DNA of 64,000 nt. Origin: Spongiactinospora sp. TRM90649 (lineage in GTDB: Bacteria > Actinomycetota > Actinomycetes > Streptosporangiales > Streptosporangiaceae). The position numbers and the translations under genes were made by a program. Every line of letters begins with the position of its first letter. The first letter of the stretch is position 1. A model generated the notes under the pieces. It was not told the origin of the DNA. It searched no databases and saw only the letters and a program-made list of their open reading frames with translations. The stretch lies in assembly GCF_029382225.1 (NCBI RefSeq), contig NZ_JARLTC010000009.1, positions 1-64,000 on the forward strand. Direction: 5' to 3'. Below, in pieces: positions 17,242-26,201 of this stretch.

Positions 17242-18321
17242 CCGCGCACCCTCTGCCCGGCTCGCCTGCTCCCTCTGCTTGCGCCTGGGGCGGCGCTTGG
17301 CGCTCAGGACCGCGGCGCTCACCGCGGCGAGCAGCGCGACACCGCTGAACAGATCCGTCACCCACAACTGGTTGCCGCTGAGCTGCAGACCCTTCACACC
17401 GATGGCGAGCAGCACCAGCGCGATGACGGTACCTCCGACGTTGAACCGACCAGGCTTGAGCTGGGTCGTGCCCAGGAAGCAGGCGGCGAAGCTCGGCAGC
17501 AGATAGGCCGGGCCAAGCGTGGGAGCCACGTTACCGATCTTCGCGGTGACGAGCACTCCGGCCATCGCGGCGAACAGGGAGGTCACCACGAACGAGCCCG
17601 CGATGTACCAGCCGGTCCGGACACCGGCCAGCCGGGATGCGTCCGGGTTCGCCCCCACCGCGAACGCACGGCGTCCGACGGGCGTGTGCTCAAGGACGTA
17701 CCACGCGATGAGGCAGAGCAGGACGGCGTACAGGACGACAATGGGGAGCCCGAAGATCTCGTGGTTCGAGAACTCCTGGAACCCGCTGGGCACCGGGCCG
17801 ACGAACTGGTAGTTGGAGACCTGTCCGGTGACCGCGAGCAGCACCGAACTCGTGCCCAGCGTGGCGATCAGACTGTCGATGCCGATCACCGCCACGAAGA
17901 TCGCGTTGACCACCCCGACGAGGAGTCCGACCAGCAGCGTCACCAGCACGGCCATGCCGGGATTCACGTTGTGGTGGACCATCAGAACGCTACAGATCAT
18001 GGCGCTCATACCGAGATTCTGGGCCGCCGACAGGTCGAACTGGCCGACCGCCAGGGTCACCAGCAGCCCCAGCGCGAGAACCATCGTGACGGCCTGGTCA
18101 CCGGCGATGCTGGTGAACGTCGCCTTCGTTGGGAACGTCTCCGGCAACTGGATGGAGAAGAAGACGATCAACGCCACGCACAGTAGCAATCCGCTGTACC
18201 GGGGCACCTGCACCCGGCCGGTGACCAATCGCAGGAGCCGGGTCGCTCGCGACCTTCCGTCGCCGCCGCGGTCAGGCCGCGGACTCGACTCGGTGGTGAT
18301 GGTACGGGAGTCGAAGGTCAT
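17233..18321 (-). CDS. CUT2-type ABC transporter permease
   Basis: 362-aa RbsC-like membrane protein with about 8-10 hydrophobic helices. The permease signature around residues 200-260 (GRRAFAVGANPDASRLAGV) matches the ribose/autoinducer-2 class. The ATG at 18321 overlaps the ATPase gene stop (ATGA) and has AGGAGG upstream; GTG 18330 would be too close to that site. With the ATPase and binding protein it forms a complete importer. CUT2 systems usually carry sugars, so the substrate may be a polyol- or sugar-like compound, or a repurposed ligand. Confidence 0.9.
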   Translation of the reverse strand: MTFDSRTITTESSPRPDRGGDGRSRATRLLRLVTGRVQVPRYSGLLLCVALIVFFSIQLPETFPTKATFTSIAGDQAVTMVLALGLLVTLAVGQFDLSAAQNLGMSAMICSVLMVHHNVNPGMAVLVTLLVGLLVGVVNAIFVAVIGIDSLIATLGTSSVLLAVTGQVSNYQFVGPVPSGFQEFSNHEIFGLPIVVLYAVLLCLIAWYVLEHTPVGRRAFAVGANPDASRLAGVRTGWYIAGSFVVTSLFAAMAGVLVTAKIGNVAPTLGPAYLLPSFAACFLGTTQLKPGRFNVGGTVIALVLLAIGVKGLQLSGNQLWVTDLFSGVALLAAVSAAVLSAKRRPRRKQREQASRAEGARAH

Positions 18322-19865
18322 GAGTGCCACCCCTCCTGGGGATCGTCGGCGGAGTCGCGGATCGTCTCACTCACGATTCGCGCGACCGATAGATCGCCCT
18401 TTTCCAGCACGGCGCGGACAGCGCCGTGGCGCATGATGAGCACCCGGTCACAGACGGCGCACAGCTCTTCGGCGTCAGATGACGACAGCACCACCGCCCG
18501 CCCTTGGGCGGCGATGTCGGCCAGCGCGTCATAGATCGACGCCTTCGCGCCGGCGTCGACTCCGCTGGTGGGCTCGTCCAGAAGAAGAACCCGGGCATCG
18601 ACCCGCAACCAGCGCGCCAGTACCACCTTCTGCTGATTGCCGCCGCTCAGCAGGGCCAGTTGACGGTCGGGATCTGCCGGAACCACGTCCAGGCGCTCGA
18701 TCCACGGACGGGCCTCACGTCGCTCGAACCGTTGGCCGAGCCAGCGAGCGGGTCCGACGGCCGGAAGACGAGGCAGGGTGAGGTTCTCCCGCACGGTCCA
18801 CGCGGGGATCGTGGAGAGCCGCTTTCGGTCGGCCGGCGCGTAGGCCAGCCCGGCGTTGATCGCCTTGTCAGGCCGGTCGGCCGGCACGGCGCGACCCCCG
18901 AGCCGCACTTCTCCACCGCTACGGCGGCGCGCGCCGAAGGTCAGCCCGAGCGCCTGGTCGTACCCGGAGCCGATCAGACCACTGACGCCGACGATCTCAC
19001 CGGCTCGAACCTCCAGTGAGAAGTCGGCCACCTGGTCACCGGCCACGCCGGACGCGCTCAGCAACACCTCCGAGTTCGATGCCGGCAGAGGCGGGGAGAA
19101 CTCGGTCGGCTTCCGGCCGATGATCAGTCGGACGAGCTCGTCGGCGTCATCGACGGTGTCGACCGGCCGAGTCGTGATCCGCCGTCCGTCCCGGAGCACC
19201 GTGACCCGGTCACCGATCTGGAACACCTCGCGGAGGCGATGTGTCACGTAAAGGATCGCCGCACCACGGTCGCGGAGCTTGCGCACCAGGTCGAACAACT
19301 GGTCGACCTGGTGCTGCGGCAACGACGCGGTGGGCTCGTCCAGCACCAGCAGGGCCGGTGCTCCGTCGGTCGCCGCCACCGCCCGCACGATGGCCACCAT
19401 CGTCTGTTGCCCCGGCGTGGCCGCGGCCAGCGGGCGGCCGGGGTCGAGGTCCACCTCGAACTCGGACAGCAGCCGGGCCGCCGCGCGGCGTTCGCGGCGG
19501 CCGGACAACCACCAGCGACCGGCGTACCGATTGCCCAGCGCCAGATTGTCCACGGCGTCCAGTTCGGCCACCAGCCCGAGATCCTGGTGGATGAAGGCCA
19601 CCGCCCGCTCGGGCGTCGCGGTGCCGCCGAGCGTCATCGGAGCCCCGTTCAGGGTGACCGTCGCCCCGGGATCCGCCGAGTGATAGCCTGCGAGGATCTT
19701 GATCAGCGTCGACTTCCCGGAACCGTTCTGCCCCAGCAGGCAGTGCACCTCTCCCGCCCGCAACTCCAGGTCGACGTCGTCCAGCGCCTTCTGGGCGGGA
19801 AAGGTCTTGGAGAGCGAGCCGATGCTCAGGACGACGGGCGGCGCCGGGGAACTGGCCGCGCTCAT
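18318..19865 (-). CDS. CUT2-type ABC transporter ATPase (two ABC domains)
   Basis: 515 aa, RbsA/MglA type with tandem ATPase domains. Domain 1: Walker A GQNGSGKST near residue 45, Q-loop region FIHQDLGLV, Walker B LLVLDEPTAS. Domain 2 keeps LLSGGNQQKVVLARWL and Walker B VLLLDEPTSG, while its Walker A is degenerate (GLIGSGYDQ), as normal for this class. Coupled by ATGA to both neighbours. Confidence 0.93.
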   Translation of the reverse strand: MSAASSPAPPVVLSIGSLSKTFPAQKALDDVDLELRAGEVHCLLGQNGSGKSTLIKILAGYHSADPGATVTLNGAPMTLGGTATPERAVAFIHQDLGLVAELDAVDNLALGNRYAGRWWLSGRRERRAAARLLSEFEVDLDPGRPLAAATPGQQTMVAIVRAVAATDGAPALLVLDEPTASLPQHQVDQLFDLVRKLRDRGAAILYVTHRLREVFQIGDRVTVLRDGRRITTRPVDTVDDADELVRLIIGRKPTEFSPPLPASNSEVLLSASGVAGDQVADFSLEVRAGEIVGVSGLIGSGYDQALGLTFGARRRSGGEVRLGGRAVPADRPDKAINAGLAYAPADRKRLSTIPAWTVRENLTLPRLPAVGPARWLGQRFERREARPWIERLDVVPADPDRQLALLSGGNQQKVVLARWLRVDARVLLLDEPTSGVDAGAKASIYDALADIAAQGRAVVLSSSDAEELCAVCDRVLIMRHGAVRAVLEKGDLSVARIVSETIRDSADDPQEGWHS

Positions 19866-21004
19866 CCCACGTGCCAAGCCGCGTAGTACGTCTGCGCGTA
19901 GTCCGGCGGCTCGGGATTTTCGCTGGTCTGGGTCACGTTGCTGTTGATGTAGATCTGCTGCCATCCGGGGGCGTCGGCCCGATCGCCCAGCGGCACATCC
20001 ATCATCAGCCGGATCAACTGGTCGACGGCGCGGTAGCCGGCGGCGCCGAGCTCCAGCCCGATCGAGGCCCACTGGGTGCCGGACTGGATCGCCTTGAGGG
20101 AGGCCGCGTCGGCGGCGCGGCTGAGGATCTTGACCTTGCCGGCCAGTCCCGCGGACCGAAGGGCCGCGTCCAGCCCTGCGGTGTAGTCGACGACCGCCAG
20201 GGCGACGTACTCGGTGTCCGGGTTGGCTTGGAGATGGCTGACGATCTGGCTCGGAACCGTCTTGCCGATGTTGGCGTTCGAGACTTCCAGGATGTCGGCC
20301 GAGCCCCCGGCCCCCTCCAGCACCTTCTTGTAGGCGTCCTTGATCGGCCCCCAGGAACCGACGAAGGAGGGGTCCCAGACGAACACCGACTTCGCCGGGC
20401 CGTTCGCCTCCGCCACCACCGCCTGGCCCATCAACGTCCCGGTCAGCGCGGCGTCCTTCTGCCCGAACACGACCGCCTCGACCGGACCGTTCGGCGTCAG
20501 GGCGTCACCGAGCGGGGAGATCGACGTGATCTTCGTGCCGGCGGCCTGGAGCTTGGCCAGCTGCGACCGGATCGAGGAGTCCGGCACGGCCGAGATGTAG
20601 GCGAGGGCGTCCGGCGGGTCCGCGGCGACCTGGTCCATCACCGAGACGAAGCCCTGCGGCGTGCTGTTGGACTGCAACGTCGTGACCGTCCAGCCCAGCT
20701 TGCGCGCCGCCTCCTCGGCGCCTTCTGAGAGGGTGACGCACACCGGAATCGAGCACGTGATGACCACCAACCGCTTGCCGCTGGGCGCCCGCGACGGGAG
20801 TGCCGGGACCGGGGCCGCGGGCTGCCGCTTGGTGTACTCGGCGTACGCCGCCCGCGCATCAGCGATCACGGTCTTCGCGGAGGATGAAACGGTGCCGTTG
20901 ACCGCTTCGGCGTTCCTCCCGTCGCCGCTGCCACAAGCGGCCAACACGAGGCAGAGCATGCCAGCGGCGAGCGTGGCAACGGGGACACTGAGCTTTGTTT
21001 GCAT
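19862..21004 (-). CDS. CUT2-type ABC transporter substrate-binding lipoprotein
   Basis: 380 aa periplasmic-binding-protein family member. The N-terminus is a lipoprotein signal (VATLAAGMLCLVLAACGSG; lipobox LAAC), so the mature protein should be anchored outside the membrane by its Cys. The mature part resembles type I sugar-binding proteins (VVITCSIPVCVTLSEGAEEA; FVSVMDQVAADPPDALAYI). First gene of the transporter operon; operator site C is 146 bp upstream, implying a long leader. Its presence in the regulon suggests it brings in the pathway substrate. Confidence 0.9.
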   Translation of the reverse strand: MQTKLSVPVATLAAGMLCLVLAACGSGDGRNAEAVNGTVSSSAKTVIADARAAYAEYTKRQPAAPVPALPSRAPSGKRLVVITCSIPVCVTLSEGAEEAARKLGWTVTTLQSNSTPQGFVSVMDQVAADPPDALAYISAVPDSSIRSQLAKLQAAGTKITSISPLGDALTPNGPVEAVVFGQKDAALTGTLMGQAVVAEANGPAKSVFVWDPSFVGSWGPIKDAYKKVLEGAGGSADILEVSNANIGKTVPSQIVSHLQANPDTEYVALAVVDYTAGLDAALRSAGLAGKVKILSRAADAASLKAIQSGTQWASIGLELGAAGYRAVDQLIRLMMDVPLGDRADAPGWQQIYINSNVTQTSENPEPPDYAQTYYAAWHVG

Positions 21005-21149
21005 TGCATCTCTTTTCGGCTCGTCGCGCTATCTCCGCCCGGGACGTGTTTCCGCGACGTTCCACCCACACATCTGACCCGGGCGGGCGTGGGCCTTGAA
21101 CTCGGTGCGTTCCGCACTTCAGTGGAGTGGTGTACGTCACCCTCAAAAA

Positions 21150-21167
21150 CATGCTACTTAGTAGGTT
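21150..21167 (-). promoter_or_regulatory. TetR-type operator site C (transporter operon)
   Basis: CATGCTACTTAGTAGGTT with the dyad CTAC-TTA-GTAG. On the minus strand GTAGCATG faces the binding-protein gene. It matches the consensus at 15-16 of 18 positions. Confidence 0.72.
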
Positions 21168-21252
21168 GTACCCCGTCAACGATCCGGCGTCCTCCGTCGC
21201 CCGCCCGCCCCCTCACGCCGGCCTACGCCGACTCAAACGGCCTCACGCCGAC

Positions 21253-22188
21253 TCACTCCGCTTCGCTGACGCGAAGGACGGCTTCCTGGGTCGTACTGGC
21301 GCACAACCGCCCGGCCCTGTCGAACAGCCGGCCGCGCGTCAGGCAACGCCCGGCACCCGCCCAGTCGCTCTCGACTTCGTAGAGCAGCCAGTCGTCGGCG
21401 CGAGCCGGTGCGTGCAGGATGACGGAGTGGCCGATCGTGGCGAACCACACGTTCCCATCGGCGATGCGGTGCGGATGCGGCTGCAGACTCGCCGCGAGCA
21501 TGAGCAGGTCGGAGAGGTAGACCAGGCCCGCGGCGTGAATCTCCGGCGAGTCCGCGAGCTTGTGCCGGGTGCGCAACCACACGCGCAGCGCGGCGATGTG
21601 CCCGCTCTCGCTCGGACGGTGAAGCGACCCGTCGGGGAACCGGATTTCGACCGGCAGCCGGCTGGTCACCTCGGAGAGCCAGGCCAACATCGGCGGGTCG
21701 TCCGCCAGGGCGTTCTCCGCCGAGGGCAGCGTCTCGGGCATCCGCGCCGGAGAAGGGGGCACTTGATGACTGAGCCCACGCTCCGGACTCTGGAACGAAG
21801 CGGTGGCCCACAGGATCGGCCTGCCCGACTGGCGCCCTTCCACCGTCCTGGTACTGAAGGTACCCCCGTCCCGCGCCACCCCGACCTTGTAGATGACGGG
21901 CACCGTGGAGTCGCCAGGGAGAAGAAAGTACACACCGAGCGAGTTGAGCGCCCGCCCCGGCGGCACCGTTCGACCGGCCGCCAGCATGGCTTGGGCCGCG
22001 ACTTCGCCGCCATACAGCCGGATCCGTTCGCCTGCGTGAGTCGGGCCGCGGAAGATCAACGACTCGAGCCGCTCAAGCTGGAGGAGTGCACCGACTCCGC
22101 CTTCAGGGTCGACGTGACCGGCTCCCGGCGCGCCGGCGGGCTGCGCGCCCCGGGTACCTGCCGTGGTGTGCGGATCGGCCGCGTGCAT
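21253..22188 (-). CDS. TesB-like acyl-CoA thioesterase
   Basis: 311 aa double hot-dog thioesterase (type II, TesB). Characteristic segments are RIYGGEVAAQAMLAAGRTV-like (here RLYGGEVAAQAMLAAG), LGVYFLLPGDSTVPVIYKV and ATIGHSVILHAPARADDWLLYEVES near the C-terminus. It hydrolyses acyl-CoA and may relieve CoA sequestration by dead-end intermediates. ATG 22188 with AAGGGG upstream. It diverges from the TetR gene across operator site D, so both are likely under the same control. Confidence 0.87.
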   Translation of the reverse strand: MHAADPHTTAGTRGAQPAGAPGAGHVDPEGGVGALLQLERLESLIFRGPTHAGERIRLYGGEVAAQAMLAAGRTVPPGRALNSLGVYFLLPGDSTVPVIYKVGVARDGGTFSTRTVEGRQSGRPILWATASFQSPERGLSHQVPPSPARMPETLPSAENALADDPPMLAWLSEVTSRLPVEIRFPDGSLHRPSESGHIAALRVWLRTRHKLADSPEIHAAGLVYLSDLLMLAASLQPHPHRIADGNVWFATIGHSVILHAPARADDWLLYEVESDWAGAGRCLTRGRLFDRAGRLCASTTQEAVLRVSEAE

Positions 22189-22258
22189 CGAGTCGCCCCT
22201 TACCTGTGTCGTTTCAGCCGTGTGTCACCAGGTCCGGGGATGGGCGCTCGGACCTTCT

Positions 22259-22276
22259 CATACTACCACGTAGGTT
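22259..22276 (-). promoter_or_regulatory. TetR-type operator site D (thioesterase/TetR intergenic)
   Basis: CATACTACCACGTAGGTT with the dyad CTAC-CAC-GTAG; identical to site B on the other strand. On the minus strand GTAGTATG reads toward the thioesterase gene (71 bp). It lies 86 bp upstream of the tetR-type gene. Confidence 0.8.
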
Positions 22277-22348
22277 TTTTCGTCTCGGGAAACAGGCCCG
22301 ATTCCGTCGCCGACTCGGTGTGTGCGTCCTGCCATTTCATTCGGCCGA

Positions 22349-22361
22349 GTAGTATGTTCCC
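22349..22361 (+). promoter_or_regulatory. -10 box and operator half-site of the TetR gene
   Basis: GTAGTATGTT (22349-22358) repeats one half of the operator. TAGTAT (22350-22355) ends six bases before the ATG at 22362, and there is no ribosome-binding site, so the transcript is probably leaderless and autoregulated. The second half of the dyad is missing. Confidence 0.5.
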
Positions 22362-23015
22362 ATGCGACAGCCCATCGCCCAAGGACGTACGCAAAAACGG
22401 GACTCGAAGCGGCATGCGAGCGCACAAGAGATCCTGGACGCGGCGGCAACGGCATTCTCGGAACGGGGGTACGCGGCCACCTCGATCGATGATGTGGCCG
22501 ATGTGCTCGGCTGCACCAAGGGTCGGATCTACCACTACTTCCGGACCAAGGGCGATCTATTCATCGGGATCCATCTGCAGGCGCTGGAGTGGGCGTTGGA
22601 GGCGGTCGGGCCGACCGCGGAGCGGGCGGATCTCGGCCCGGAGGAGAAACTGCGCGAGATGGTGCACCACCACGCGATGCACCTTATGAATAGGGCCAGC
22701 TACATGGGTCCCGCGCAATATCAGATCGAGATGAACCTCGCCAGCGAAGGCCGCAACAAAGACGAGCAGATGGCCCGCATCATGAAGATGCGCCGGCAAT
22801 TCGAGGCGTACTACGTCACCGTCGTCGAGGAGGGAATCCAGGCCGGCGTATTCCGCGACACCGACGCGAACATCCTCGTCAAGGCCGTGCTGGGCACGAT
22901 CAACTGGATGCACGTCTGGTTCCGCCCGGGTGGGCCGCAGGACTCAACGGCTGAGCGAGAGCGGACCGCGGCGGTACTCGCCGAGTACGCCGTTCAGGGT
23001 GTACTCGGCGCCTGA
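22362..23015 (+). CDS. TetR-family transcriptional regulator (proposed repressor of the island)
   Basis: 217 aa. Residues ~18-65 form a TetR DNA-binding domain (ASAQEILDAAATAFSERGYAATS, then VADVLGCTKGRIYHYFRTKGDL). The C-terminal ligand domain ends with VKAVLGTINWMHVWFRPGG, similar to KstR2/FadR-type regulators that bind acyl-CoAs. It is the only regulator inside the catabolic island, and six matching operator-like sites surround the transcription units, so it is proposed to repress all of them and to be relieved by a CoA-ester intermediate. The regulon is inferred; the ligand is unknown. Confidence 0.92.
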   Translation: MRQPIAQGRTQKRDSKRHASAQEILDAAATAFSERGYAATSIDDVADVLGCTKGRIYHYFRTKGDLFIGIHLQALEWALEAVGPTAERADLGPEEKLREMVHHHAMHLMNRASYMGPAQYQIEMNLASEGRNKDEQMARIMKMRRQFEAYYVTVVEEGIQAGVFRDTDANILVKAVLGTINWMHVWFRPGGPQDSTAERERTAAVLAEYAVQGVLGA

Positions 23016-23090
23016 ACCCGGTCGCCAGCCTGCCGTTCGAAGTCGTCCCATCCGATACCGCGTCACTCACGGCCTCACCGGCCTCACCAG

Positions 23091-23117
23091 GCTAGCCGGG
23101 CTAGCCGAGCTAGCCGG
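23091..23117. repeat. 9-bp tandem repeat at a convergent gene end
   Basis: GCTAGCC recurs at 23091, 23100 and 23109 (period 9; each unit is part of the palindrome GGCTAGCC). It overlaps the stop codon of the dehydrogenase at 23110, downstream of the TetR gene. It could fold and act as a weak two-way terminator. Confidence 0.6.
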
Positions 23118-24243
23118 GACTTCGCGGCAGGCCCAGCAGTCGCTCGGCGAGGATGTTCCGCTGGATCTGGGCTGATCCGCCGTAGATGCTGCCGGCGCGG
23201 CCGTAGAGGTACCGGTCGAACCACTCGGCGCGACCAGGCGCGGTGGTGTCGGTCAGCAGGCTGAGGCTGAGTGCCATCAGCTTCTGCTCCACCGCGGTCA
23301 TGAGCAGCTTGTCGATGGAGCTCTCCGGGCCGGGAGACGCACCCGAGACGCGGTCGCTCAAGGTGCGCAGGCAGTGCATCCGTAGCACCTCCAGCGCGGC
23401 GGCGGTCTCGCCCAGCGCACGTAGGACGGCTCTGTCCGGTGCCGGCGTCCGCGCCTTGACGACCGCGGCGAGTTCGGAAAGGTAGCGCTCGAACTTCGGC
23501 AGGTACCCCGTTTCGACGGCGCCCCTTTCGTAGTTGACCACGTCCATGGCGATCCGCCAGCCGTCGGTCGGCCGGCCGAGAATGTTCGCCTCCGGGATTC
23601 GTACGTCGTCCAGGAAGATCTCGGCGAACTCCTCATCCCCATTGGCCAGCACGATCGGGCGGACGGTCACCCCTGGCGCGCTCAGCGGGACGATGAACGC
23701 CGAGATTCCACGATGGCGGACGGCGTCTGGATCCGTCCGGGCGAGCAGCAGGCAGAAGTCGGCGAACGCCGCGTAGCTCGTCCAGATCTTGTGGCCGTTG
23801 AGCACCCATTCGTCGCCCTTGCGAACCGCACGGGTCCGTAGCGAGGCGAGGTCGGAGCCGGCCTGCGGCTCCGAGAATCCCTGGCACCAGATCTCGTCGG
23901 AGGCGAGCAGCGGCGGCAGGTAGCGACGTCGTTGCTCGTCGGTGCCGTAGCTGAGCAACGGCCGGCCGAGGTGACCGAGCGGAAGCAGGCTGGGAGCGTT
24001 GGCCTTGCCGAGCTCCTCACTGAGGATCGCCTCCTCCATCGGTCCGAGGCCTTGACCGCCGACCTGCTTGGGATACGACAGGGCGACCCAACCGCTCCGG
24101 TACAGGCGCTGCTGGAACTCACGCATGTAAGGCCAGCGCTCGGCGAGTACGGTCGGTTCCGGATCAGCCGGCAGGTTCTCCTTGAGCCAAGCGCACAGCC
24201 GTGCCCGGAAACGAGCTTCTTCTGGGGAGTCGCGAAGGTCCAT
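23110..24243 (-). CDS. Acyl-CoA dehydrogenase, alpha-type subunit
   Basis: 377 aa. QGFSEPQAGSDLASLRTRA marks the flavin region; the C-terminal YGRAGSIYGGSAQIQRN has Gly in place of the usual catalytic Glu (IYEGT). Together with the dehydrogenase gene 12 bp upstream (24256-25269) it repeats the alpha/beta pairing seen at 14190-16414, suggesting a second heteromeric FadE enzyme for a later oxidation round. Transcribed from operator site E. Confidence 0.88.
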   Translation of the reverse strand: MDLRDSPEEARFRARLCAWLKENLPADPEPTVLAERWPYMREFQQRLYRSGWVALSYPKQVGGQGLGPMEEAILSEELGKANAPSLLPLGHLGRPLLSYGTDEQRRRYLPPLLASDEIWCQGFSEPQAGSDLASLRTRAVRKGDEWVLNGHKIWTSYAAFADFCLLLARTDPDAVRHRGISAFIVPLSAPGVTVRPIVLANGDEEFAEIFLDDVRIPEANILGRPTDGWRIAMDVVNYERGAVETGYLPKFERYLSELAAVVKARTPAPDRAVLRALGETAAALEVLRMHCLRTLSDRVSGASPGPESSIDKLLMTAVEQKLMALSLSLLTDTTAPGRAEWFDRYLYGRAGSIYGGSAQIQRNILAERLLGLPRSPG

Positions 24244-24255
24244 GTGTGATTGCCC

Positions 24256-25269
24256 TCATGCCTTGTCGAGGACGCGGCCGGCCAGCAGCATCAGTGGCGC
24301 GTCCAGGTTGCCGAATGCCGCGTGGTGCAGGTGCGCACTACGCAGGCGGAGGTGGGCGTCATGCTCCTGGGTCACGCCGATCCCACCGAGGACTTGGATT
24401 CCGGTCTCGCAGACCCTGATCGCCGCCGCACCGGTGTAGCACTTCGCGGCCGACGCCACCCGTTCCGCCTCTTCGATCGGGGCGTGCTCCGCCGCCCAGG
24501 AGGCGCCGTAGGTGATCGAGCGGGAGGTCTCGACTTCGAAGAGCATGTCAGCGCAGAGATGCTGCACGGCCTGGAACGAGCCGATCGGACGGTCGTACTG
24601 CTCGCGCTGACGTGCGTAGTCGAGTGCCTGACGCAGTGCTCCGTCGGCGAGTCCCGTCAGAAACGCCGCGGCTCCGGTCCACGCCGCCGCTCGTGCTCTG
24701 CGCGCCCCCTCACCGGAGGCCTCGCCCGCAGGGACGGGCCGGACACGGCACAGGCGGTGCAGTGGATCGATGTCCGTGATCGGGTCCACGTCGACGAGAT
24801 CATGCACCGTGGCGAGCCCGTCCGGGGAGAGCGCAACCCCTTGAGCACCGTCGACCCAGTCGAACGCCACCGTCGCCGTGGCGACAGGATCTTCGAGCTG
24901 ACCGCCGAGGAGGACCGAGTACGCCTCGCCGCGGCAGAGACCCGTGAGCGACTCCCCCGGGCCACCGGCGAAACGGAGCAGGGCGGCCGCCGCGATGGCG
25001 GTTCCGACGTACGGCACCGGCGCGATGCGGCGACCGAGCGCCTCGGCCACGACGCAGGCATCGGTCAACGAGCCGCCCGCGCCACCCTGGTGTTCGGGGA
25101 CCAGCAGTCCGACGAGGTCGAGCTCGACCAATTTCGACCACAGTTCGGCGCGCAGCGCGCCTCCGTCCGCTCGCGCGTTCCCCACCGGCGAATCCGCGAA
25201 CAGCTGTGCACTGACCTCGTCAATCGTCTGCTGGAGGATTCGTTGATCCTCCGAAAGAGCGAAGTGCAT
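24256..25269 (-). CDS. Acyl-CoA dehydrogenase, beta-type subunit
   Basis: 337 aa, the shorter and divergent member of the pair. LVGLLVPEHQGGAGGSLTDACVVAEALG and YARQREQYDRPIGSFQAVQHLCADM match beta-type subunits, as does the ending GGIGVTQEHDAHLRLRSAHLH. ATG 25269 has AGGAG, and operator site E begins only 21 bp upstream, so the leader is very short. First gene of a two-gene operon with 23110-24243. Confidence 0.87.
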   Translation of the reverse strand: MHFALSEDQRILQQTIDEVSAQLFADSPVGNARADGGALRAELWSKLVELDLVGLLVPEHQGGAGGSLTDACVVAEALGRRIAPVPYVGTAIAAAALLRFAGGPGESLTGLCRGEAYSVLLGGQLEDPVATATVAFDWVDGAQGVALSPDGLATVHDLVDVDPITDIDPLHRLCRVRPVPAGEASGEGARRARAAAWTGAAAFLTGLADGALRQALDYARQREQYDRPIGSFQAVQHLCADMLFEVETSRSITYGASWAAEHAPIEEAERVASAAKCYTGAAAIRVCETGIQVLGGIGVTQEHDAHLRLRSAHLHHAAFGNLDAPLMLLAGRVLDKA

Positions 25270-25289
25270 TTCGGACTCCTGAATAAAGG

Positions 25290-25307
25290 CACACTACTGC
25301 GTAGGTG
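25290..25307 (-). promoter_or_regulatory. TetR-type operator site E (dehydrogenase pair)
   Basis: CACACTACTGCGTAGGTG, dyad CTAC-TGC-GTAG. The minus-strand outer half (GTAGTGTG) would form the -10 region for the gene starting at 25269. Confidence 0.72.
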
Positions 25308-25334
25308 GTAGTTGGAGCGTCGGCTGAGCTTCGC

Positions 25335-26099
25335 TCAAAGCCGGAAGCCGCCGTCGACGTACAGCGTCTGTCCGGTGATGTACGACGCCTCGTCGCTGCA
25401 CAAGAACGCCGCCGCGGCCGCGACGTCCTCGGGGGACCCCACCCGCCTGACCGGGGTCGCCTCGGCCCTGGTCCGGCGGAACTCCTCGACGTCCAGCTTG
25501 AGCCGGCGCGCGGCGGCGTCGGTCATCTCCGTGGCGATGAAGCCCGGCGCGATCGCGTTGACGTTGATGCCGAACGGACCGAGTTCGATGCCGAGCGTGC
25601 GGGTGAAGCCTTGCACGCCCATCTTCGCGGCCGAGTAGTTGACTTGACCGCGGCTGCCGAGCGCGGAGGTGCTGGAGAGATTGAGGATCTTGCCGTACCT
25701 TTGCGCCACGAAATGCCGCTGCGCCGCCTTGGTCATCAGGAACGCTCCCTTGAGGTGTACGCCCATGACCAGGTCCCAGTCGTCCTCGGTCATCTTGTGC
25801 AGCAGACTGTCGCGAGTGAAGCCGGCGTTGTTCACCAGCACATGGATACCGCCGAGTTCCTCGACGACCCGGGTGATCGCCGCATCGACCGCGTCGCCCC
25901 TCGTGATGTCGATGGCGATGTCGATGGCCTTCGCGCCCTCGACCACCGGCAAGACGCCGGCGGCCTTGGCGGCCGCCGCCTCGTCGAGGTCGATCACGGC
26001 GATCGACGCGCCCTCCTCGGCGAGGCGGACGGCGACCCCGAAGCCGATACCGCGTGCTGCCCCGGTGATGACGGCGATCCGCCCGTCGTAGCGACCCAT
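25335..26099 (-). CDS. SDR-family 3-hydroxyacyl-CoA / 3-oxoacyl reductase-like dehydrogenase
   Basis: 254 aa classical short-chain dehydrogenase. NAD(P) motif TGAARGIG at residues ~12-19, VNNAGF, catalytic Ser in NLSSTSALG and Tyr/Lys in YSAAK, and the closing SYITGQTLYVDGG. The Asp in AVIDLDE (about residue 38) favours NAD over NADP, which fits oxidation of a 3-hydroxyacyl-CoA. Last gene of the minus-strand run from the thiolase at 29272. Confidence 0.9.
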   Translation of the reverse strand: MGRYDGRIAVITGAARGIGFGVAVRLAEEGASIAVIDLDEAAAAKAAGVLPVVEGAKAIDIAIDITRGDAVDAAITRVVEELGGIHVLVNNAGFTRDSLLHKMTEDDWDLVMGVHLKGAFLMTKAAQRHFVAQRYGKILNLSSTSALGSRGQVNYSAAKMGVQGFTRTLGIELGPFGINVNAIAPGFIATEMTDAAARRLKLDVEEFRRTRAEATPVRRVGSPEDVAAAAAFLCSDEASYITGQTLYVDGGFRL

Positions 26100-26201
26100 C
26101 GATTCTCCTCGTCATTGTCGGTATTGCGTCTGGTGAAGGACTGAGCACACGTCGGACTCAGGCGTGTGCCGCGACCAGCGGCGTCGGGTCTGCGCGCCAC
26201 C

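Noticed and set aside
21200..21250. Short direct repeats (acgccgactca) near the thioesterase stop
   Set aside because: Only two short imperfect copies in GC-rich DNA; no sign of a functional element.
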